A stretch of DNA of 11,817 bases. Origin: Pullilachnospira_A gallistercoris. Lineage in GTDB: Bacteria > Bacillota > Clostridia > Lachnospirales > Lachnospiraceae. Numbering within the stretch: the stretch's first letter is position 1; every line of letters begins with the position of its first letter. Where the stretch lies: assembly GCA_018712125.1 (NCBI GenBank), contig DVHM01000174.1:1-11817 (forward strand). Reading direction: 5' to 3'. The position numbers were made by a program, and so were the translations under genes. The notes under the pieces are model-generated. The model was given only the letters and a program-made list of their open reading frames with translations, was not told the origin of the DNA and did not search any database. This document shows positions 7,988 to 11,817 of this stretch, one piece after another.

Positions 7988-8950
7988 ATGCCAAGTATAC
8001 AGGCGAGAATGTTGAATAAAATTTTTCAGAAAATGCCCAAGGATCCGCCGGGCGTGGAACACGATTTTGTGGCGGAGCGGGAGCAAAATGCCCGGAGAAA
8101 ACCTCCGAAACTGCCGAGAAATGTCTCTCTTGAGGAAATGGATTTTGATGGAATTTCCGGAGAAATCCTTCGGCCGGTTCTAGGAGAAAAAGAACGGTTC
8201 GAGGGGAATACAGACGATCTGTCAGAGCCTGTACAGTTGATCTGGTATATTCACGGCGGCGGATTTACCACCGGATCAGTGCGGGAAAGCCGGGATCTGA
8301 CCCAGTATCTGGTATCGAAATACAGGGTTCCCTGTATCGCCACGAACTACCGCCTGTCGCCGGAACACAGATGGCCGGCTCATCTGGATGACTGTATGAA
8401 GGTGTATCAATGTCTGAAAGACAGGGGCGCCACGCCGGGGAAGATTCTTCTGATGGGCGCGAGCGCCGGCGGTACCCTGGCGTTGTCGCTGTCTTTGCGG
8501 CTCGCCATGGAGGAGAAAGAACAACCTCTGATGGTAGCGGCCTTTTCCGCCTGGACAGATCAGACTCTGAGCCTTCCGTCACACACGAAAAATATTGACA
8601 CTGATTACATGCTTGGGGACGCCCTCGGACGCCGGGAGCAATTCCAGGCAGTGTTTGGCATAGAGGGCCCGAAGGGACACGATGACATCCTGAAAAATCC
8701 GCTGGTCTCGCCCTTTTATGGTAATTACACCAAAACAGCTCCCATATTCTTTGCAGCGTCCGACTCAGAATTTCTTTACGATGACAGCCGGCTTTTGTAT
8801 GAGAGGCTGAAGGGGGAGGGGCATCTCACGGAACTGGACATTCAGCATGATGTCTGTCACGCCTACGCCTCGCTGCCCATGATGCCGGAAGCCAAAGATA
8901 CATTGGACAAAATGTGGAATTTTGCCCACAGGAAGGGAAACAAGCGATGA
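7988..8950 (+). CDS. Alpha/beta-hydrolase esterase of the hormone-sensitive lipase type
   Basis: A 320-residue serine esterase with the HSL (family IV) signature. The oxyanion-hole motif HGGGF is at 89-93 and the nucleophile elbow GASAGG gives S159. D259 in SDSEFLYDD and H291 in DVCHAY complete the triad in the usual order and spacing. Family members hydrolyse short-chain acyl esters; in this setting removal of acetyl or other acyl groups from plant glycosides is plausible but not shown. No signal peptide is seen. The gene starts 25 bases after the GH3 stop with AAGGGGGA 7 bases upstream of the ATG, so it is very likely co-transcribed with GH3. Its stop codon overlaps the ATG of the GH43 remnant as ATGA, an arrangement typical of translational coupling. 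Confidence 0.9.
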   Translation: MPSIQARMLNKIFQKMPKDPPGVEHDFVAEREQNARRKPPKLPRNVSLEEMDFDGISGEILRPVLGEKERFEGNTDDLSEPVQLIWYIHGGGFTTGSVRESRDLTQYLVSKYRVPCIATNYRLSPEHRWPAHLDDCMKVYQCLKDRGATPGKILLMGASAGGTLALSLSLRLAMEEKEQPLMVAAFSAWTDQTLSLPSHTKNIDTDYMLGDALGRREQFQAVFGIEGPKGHDDILKNPLVSPFYGNYTKTAPIFFAASDSEFLYDDSRLLYERLKGEGHLTELDIQHDVCHAYASLPMMPEAKDTLDKMWNFAHRKGNKR

Positions 8951-9553
8951 ACCATACCATATGTAACCCGATTCTGCCCCTGACCACCTACATTCCGGAC
9001 GGTGAACCTCATGTCTTCGGCGACCGTGTATATCTCTATGGAAGCCATGAACAGGCGGGCGGATCAGTGCCCTCACTACTGTGAGGAAAGGCAGGATCTC
9101 TACGCTCCGGATGTGACACAGGGACCGGACGGAAGATACTATCTCTATTACGATCTCTCCGGCAGGGGCGATCACGGATTTGACGGACCGATCTCCGTGG
9201 CGGTGTGCGATACGCCCGCTGGGAAATATGAGTACTACGGGGATGTGAAGTACCCGGATGGGAGACCGCTGCTTCGGTATATCCCCTTTGATCCGGCTGT
9301 CCTAAACGATGACGGACACATTTATCTGACTTACGGCTGGGGGCTGGGGATGGACACCCATTCGCCTCTTTATAAACTGGTCATGCCCTATGTCATGAGC
9401 AAGATTTTCAATAAGACCGCGGCGGAGATTCGGCGTGAGGAGCCTCTGAGCATTCTGGGGGCCAATATTGTGGAACTGGAAGATGATATGCTGACGGTCA
9501 AGAGCGAGCCGAAACGGATTCTTTCGGCGATGAACAACGCGCCGAAGGGAAGC
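8947..9553 (+). pseudogene. Broken GH43 glycosidase (internal deletion plus frameshift, 3' end lost)
   Basis: The original start is the ATG at 8947, overlapping the esterase stop. That frame encodes 45 residues with the GH43 opening (NPILPLTTYIPDGEPHVF, where the D of IPDGEP would be the general base, then YLYGSH) and stops at TGA 9082-9084. From about 9056 the homology continues in the +1-shifted frame with RADQCPHY, DLYAPD (the second catalytic-site Asp), GRYYLYY, ISVAVCDTPAGKYEYYGDV, FDPAVLNDDG and GANIVELEDDMLT, to about 9553. From memory of the family, roughly 30-40 residues (the DYxVWSAP...W segment) are missing at the break near 9055. Everything after about APKGS, including the general-acid Glu region, is absent. 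The product cannot be an active GH43 enzyme. Related enzymes are beta-xylosidases or alpha-arabinofuranosidases. An assembly error is an alternative explanation. Confidence 0.8.
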
Positions 9554-9754
9554 CGACAGCGGGAACTGATCACTTTCTGTTTCCTTGCCGCGCAGGGAGG
9601 CTGCGAACCGCAGCTCACAGCCCACGCAAAGGGAAATATGAACATCGGGAATGGTAAGGATTTCCTGATTCGCGTCGTTTCCCAGTGCCTGCCATATATC
9701 GGGTATCCGAGAAGCCTGAATGCGATTCAGTGTGTTCAGAAAGCAGCGGAATAA
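9554..9754 (+). pseudogene. C-terminal remnant of a carboxymuconolactone decarboxylase (CMD) family protein fused to the GH43 remnant
   Basis: The last 66 codons before the TAA at 9752-9754 read RELITFCFLAAQGGCEPQL, then NMNIGNGKDFL and QCLPYIGYPRSLNA. This is the C-terminal half of CMD/AhpD-like proteins, where LGGCEPQ...H and PYIGYPR.LNA are characteristic. It has nothing to do with GH43, yet it is in frame with the upstream GH43 segment. The N-terminal part of the CMD domain is missing. The switch occurs between about 9548 and 9565. The simplest reading is a deletion that removed the 3' part of the GH43 gene, any intervening genes and the 5' part of a CMD gene. CMD proteins often sit beside regulator genes, which fits the LysR gene 112 bases downstream. 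Confidence 0.75.
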
Positions 9755-9771
9755 TCGCCGGTAATAAAATC

Positions 9772-9794
9772 ATTCTATTCCTTCGTTGTAGAAT
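9772..9794 (+). promoter_or_regulatory. Putative LysR-type operator
   Basis: ATTCTA (9772-9777) and TAGAAT (9789-9794) are perfect 6-bp inverted arms separated by 11 bases, resembling the interrupted dyads bound by LysR-type regulators. The right arm overlaps the possible -35 region of the LysR promoter, so autoregulation is plausible. Confidence 0.45.
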
Positions 9795-9815
9795 TTCCCG
9801 GAAATATGGTATGAT
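9786..9815 (+). promoter_or_regulatory. Extended -10 promoter for the LysR gene
   Basis: TGGTATGAT at 9807-9815 fits TGnTATAAT with one mismatch. A weak -35 (TTGTAG, 9786-9791) lies 18 bases upstream and overlaps the palindrome at 9772-9794. The leader to the start codon at 9867 would be about 45 bases. Confidence 0.5.
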
Positions 9816-9847
9816 AAAGCAGAACATAACATGATAACAGAGAGGGA

Positions 9848-9857
9848 AAGGAAGGGG
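9848..9857 (+). promoter_or_regulatory. Ribosome binding site that decides the LysR start
   Basis: AAGGAAGGGG at 9848-9857 lies 9 bases before GTG 9867. It falls inside the frame opened by the upstream ATG at 9831, so it argues for the GTG start. Confidence 0.6.
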
Positions 9858-9866
9858 ACTTACGCC

Positions 9867-10754
9867 GTGGAATTACGCACACTTCGCTATTTTCTGGCCG
9901 CTGCGCAGGAGGGAAATATTACCCGGGCAGCCGATATTCTGCATATCACACAGCCAACTCTGAGCCGTCAGATCATGGAATTGGAGAGGGAGCTGGGCAC
10001 AACGCTGATGCTTCGTGGGAAAAACGGGCTGACATTGACGGATGACGGCCTGTTTTTCCGACAGCGGGCCGGGGAAATTGTGGAACTGGCAGACCGGTTG
10101 GAACAGAATTTTACTGAGCGCAAATCAGATGTCAGCGGTCTTATTGCTATCGGAGCATCCGAGTCGGTTGGAGGCCGTCTCTTTGCCAGACTGATCAAGC
10201 GATTTTCCGACAAATATCCGCTGATACAGTTTTATCTTTACAACGAGATGGCAGACAATATCAAGGACCGCCTGGAAAAGGGACTGGTGGATGTAGGGCT
10301 TTTGCTGGAACCGGTGGACACGTCGAGATACGATTTTGTACGGCTTTCCCAGAAGGAAACCTGGGGAATTCTCATGCGCGACGACCATCCGCTGGCAGAA
10401 CGCAAAACGATCGCGCCGGATGAGATTGCCGAATATCCGCTGATTCTTCCTCTGAGGGAGAGGGTGCGCAATGAGATTTTGAACTGGATGCGAAAGGAAG
10501 AAAAGGATCTTACGATACCATTGAGTTACACTCTTCTGTCAAACGCCGCGTTGATGGTGGAGGCAGGGCTTGGCTGCGCCTTTTGCCTGGATGGAGCGCT
10601 GGCCATTCACAGCAGTCCGCATCTTAGCTTTGTCCCGATCTCTCCGGAACACACGACCCGCAGTGTGCTTGTCTGGAAGAAGAATCAGATGTTTTCTCCG
10701 GCGACAGCTCTGTTTATACAGGAAATTAATTTGCTTCGCGCGAATGTAGAATGA
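9867..10754 (+). CDS. LysR-family transcriptional regulator
   Basis: A 295-residue LysR-type regulator. The N-terminal winged HTH (about 1-60) is canonical: it begins ELRTLRYFLAAAQEGNIT and continues ADILHITQPTLSRQIMELE. A linker helix (about 60-88) leads to a periplasmic-binding-protein-like effector domain (about 89-290). I chose GTG 9867 as start because LysR proteins normally begin within two or three residues of LRxLRYF and the ribosome binding site at 9848-9857 is well placed; ATG 9831 would add 12 unusual residues. The gene follows the CMD remnant on the same strand with its own extended -10 promoter and a palindromic putative operator. Its original target may have been the CMD gene now reduced to a remnant, or genes lost with it. 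The effector is unknown. Confidence 0.9.
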   Translation: MELRTLRYFLAAAQEGNITRAADILHITQPTLSRQIMELERELGTTLMLRGKNGLTLTDDGLFFRQRAGEIVELADRLEQNFTERKSDVSGLIAIGASESVGGRLFARLIKRFSDKYPLIQFYLYNEMADNIKDRLEKGLVDVGLLLEPVDTSRYDFVRLSQKETWGILMRDDHPLAERKTIAPDEIAEYPLILPLRERVRNEILNWMRKEEKDLTIPLSYTLLSNAALMVEAGLGCAFCLDGALAIHSSPHLSFVPISPEHTTRSVLVWKKNQMFSPATALFIQEINLLRANVE

Positions 10755-10783
10755 TGCAGAAACACATACGCGGCAGTTTCAAG

Positions 10784-10809
10784 TTGATTTTGTGGTAAAA
10801 TTGTATAAT
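10784..10809 (+). promoter_or_regulatory. Weak promoter candidate for the Lon-like ATPase gene
   Basis: A perfect TATAAT lies at 10804-10809, about 65 bases before the next start codon. The nearest -35-like sequence, TTGATT at 10784-10789, is only 14 bases upstream, which is short. The surrounding stretch is AT-rich compared with the genes. The assignment is tentative. Confidence 0.35.
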
Positions 10810-10874
10810 AATAACAGAGACAGGGAACAGAAAACGAGAAAATAATAAGAAAACTGCAGAAGAGGGAGGGCATT

Positions 10875-11817
10875 ATGCCGGTTTTTGATTTCAGCAATAC
10901 ACCAGAAGATTCAAAAGATCCCGAATGCACTTATGAAGTGTTTTATTCCAGTGAGCCTGAGGCTTCCCCGGAACATCCGATCCTGATCCTGGACAACCGC
11001 GCCGGACAGCTTAAACACCATTCCAGCGGTATGTTTACGAATCCGATCCGTAAAACCGCATTCGAATTCCAGTGGGAGGATGGCACGGCAAGCGCGGATA
11101 TCCGAAAGATCGATGCACGCTTCGTAAGTCTTCTGAAATGGCTGGGGGAAAGCCATATAAACGTCTGTCTTTCGGGAAAAGATACACCGGATGGATATGT
11201 GGTATACAAAATACGTGAAATCGCCTTCGGAGGAGGAGCAAAGCTCTCTGCGGAAGACGGTTTTCTTCAGTTTATGATTGAACGGCTGCTTTCAAGCGAT
11301 GCTCCGTCTATGGAACTTCCGGATGAGGAAGAGGAGGAGAGTGGAGATAGCATGAAGCTTACAAGCATCCAGAGTATCACGGACTTTATCACATGCGCAG
11401 GTCGCACTCTGCCGGATAACATCCGTCTCTGGGCAAGAAGAAATCTGGCTGTGGCACGCTCCCAAGAGGTGTCTGCGGAGGAGAGACGCCATGCTCAGAG
11501 AGCTCTCTCTATTATGATGAATATACAGTGGAAGGGGAACTATTTCCCGCCAATTGATCCGAATGAAGCCCGCCGGATCCTTGATGAAGAACTGTACGGC
11601 ATGGAGCGGGTAAAGCAACGGATTATCGAGACGATCATTCAGATTAACCGGACGCACACACTGCCCGCCTATGGCCTTCTTCTGATCGGACCGGCGGGAA
11701 CCGGGAAATCCCAGATCGCCTATGCGGTGGCTAGAATCCTCAAACTGCCATGGACGACTCTTGACATGAGCTCTATCAATGATCCGGAGCAGCTTACCGG
11801 AAGTTCCCGCATCTATG
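10875..11817 (+). CDS. Lon-like AAA+ ATPase with unrecognised N-terminal domain (partial, runs off the window)
   Basis: The reading frame is open from ATG 10875 (GGAGGG at 10865-10870) to the window edge, giving 314 codons without a stop. Residues 1 to about 148 form a domain I do not recognise. An acidic linker (D150-E155) follows. From about 170 the sequence resembles Lon: a helical stretch with LPDNIR...RRNLAVARSQEVSAEERR, then ILDEELYGMERVKQRIIETI (L236 on), where Lon has LDEDHYGLEKVKERI. Walker A GPAGTGKS is at 272-279, and INDPEQLTGSSRIY matches the segment after Walker A in Lon. The N-terminal Lon substrate-binding (LAN) domain is not evident. Whether a Ser-Lys protease domain follows cannot be seen. 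The protein could be an ATP-dependent protease or an unfoldase. It shows no clear functional link to the sugar cluster. Confidence 0.8.
   Translation, partial: MPVFDFSNTPEDSKDPECTYEVFYSSEPEASPEHPILILDNRAGQLKHHSSGMFTNPIRKTAFEFQWEDGTASADIRKIDARFVSLLKWLGESHINVCLSGKDTPDGYVVYKIREIAFGGGAKLSAEDGFLQFMIERLLSSDAPSMELPDEEEEESGDSMKLTSIQSITDFITCAGRTLPDNIRLWARRNLAVARSQEVSAEERRHAQRALSIMMNIQWKGNYFPPIDPNEARRILDEELYGMERVKQRIIETIIQINRTHTLPAYGLLLIGPAGTGKSQIAYAVARILKLPWTTLDMSSINDPEQLTGSSRIY

Noticed and set aside
9041..9570. Similar ACAGGCGGG (9051 region) and ACAGCGGGA (9556 region) as recombination repeats explaining both GH43 lesions
   Set aside because: The similarity is under ten bases and imperfect. Without the deleted sequence it cannot be told from chance.
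9002..9754. A 250-residue stand-alone gene starting at ATG 9002
   Set aside because: Its first residues (MNLMSSATVYISM) are the GH43 N-terminal region read in the wrong frame, it has no convincing ribosome binding site, and its C-terminal third belongs to another family. It is better described as a decayed chimera.

Overview
The window looks like part of a chromosome from a gut-type Clostridia, most likely Lachnospiraceae-like. The signs are moderate GC content, purine-rich AGGAGG-type ribosome binding sites, short intergenic gaps, and the protein families present. The taxon is an inference from style and gene content. No rRNA, tRNA, CRISPR array or insertion sequence was seen, and every supported gene lies on the + strand.

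Layout. (1) 1-8950 is a glycoside-utilisation cluster: a GH78 alpha-L-rhamnosidase, an AraC-type regulator, an MFS transporter, a GH3 beta-glycosidase with permuted domain order, and an HSL-type esterase. (2) 8947-9754 is a wrecked gene. It begins as a GH43 glycosidase overlapping the esterase stop codon, is broken by an internal deletion with frameshift near 9055, and near 9553 runs in frame into the C-terminal end of a carboxymuconolactone decarboxylase (CMD) family protein. (3) 9867-10754 is a LysR-type regulator with its own promoter and a palindromic putative operator. (4) 10875 to the window edge is an incomplete AAA+ ATPase. Its ATPase region resembles Lon, but its N-terminal domain is one I do not recognise.

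How the genes may work together. None of the glycosidases has a visible signal peptide, so a consistent model is import of an intact small rhamnosyl-glucoside, for example a plant flavonoid rutinoside, by the MFS carrier. Cytoplasmic release of rhamnose (GH78), glucose (GH3) and acyl groups (esterase) would follow, under control of the AraC protein encoded inside the cluster. The substrate is inference; the enzyme families and catalytic motifs are read directly. The leaders of the GH78 and GH3 genes share a TTACAAAAA box exactly 47 bases upstream of a GTGnTAGnnT -10-like element, which suggests a common activator.

The most notable items are the double-junction GH43/CMD chimera, the shared promoter architecture, the permuted GH3 and the unusual Lon-like ATPase. 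No intergenic gap exceeds about 125 bases.
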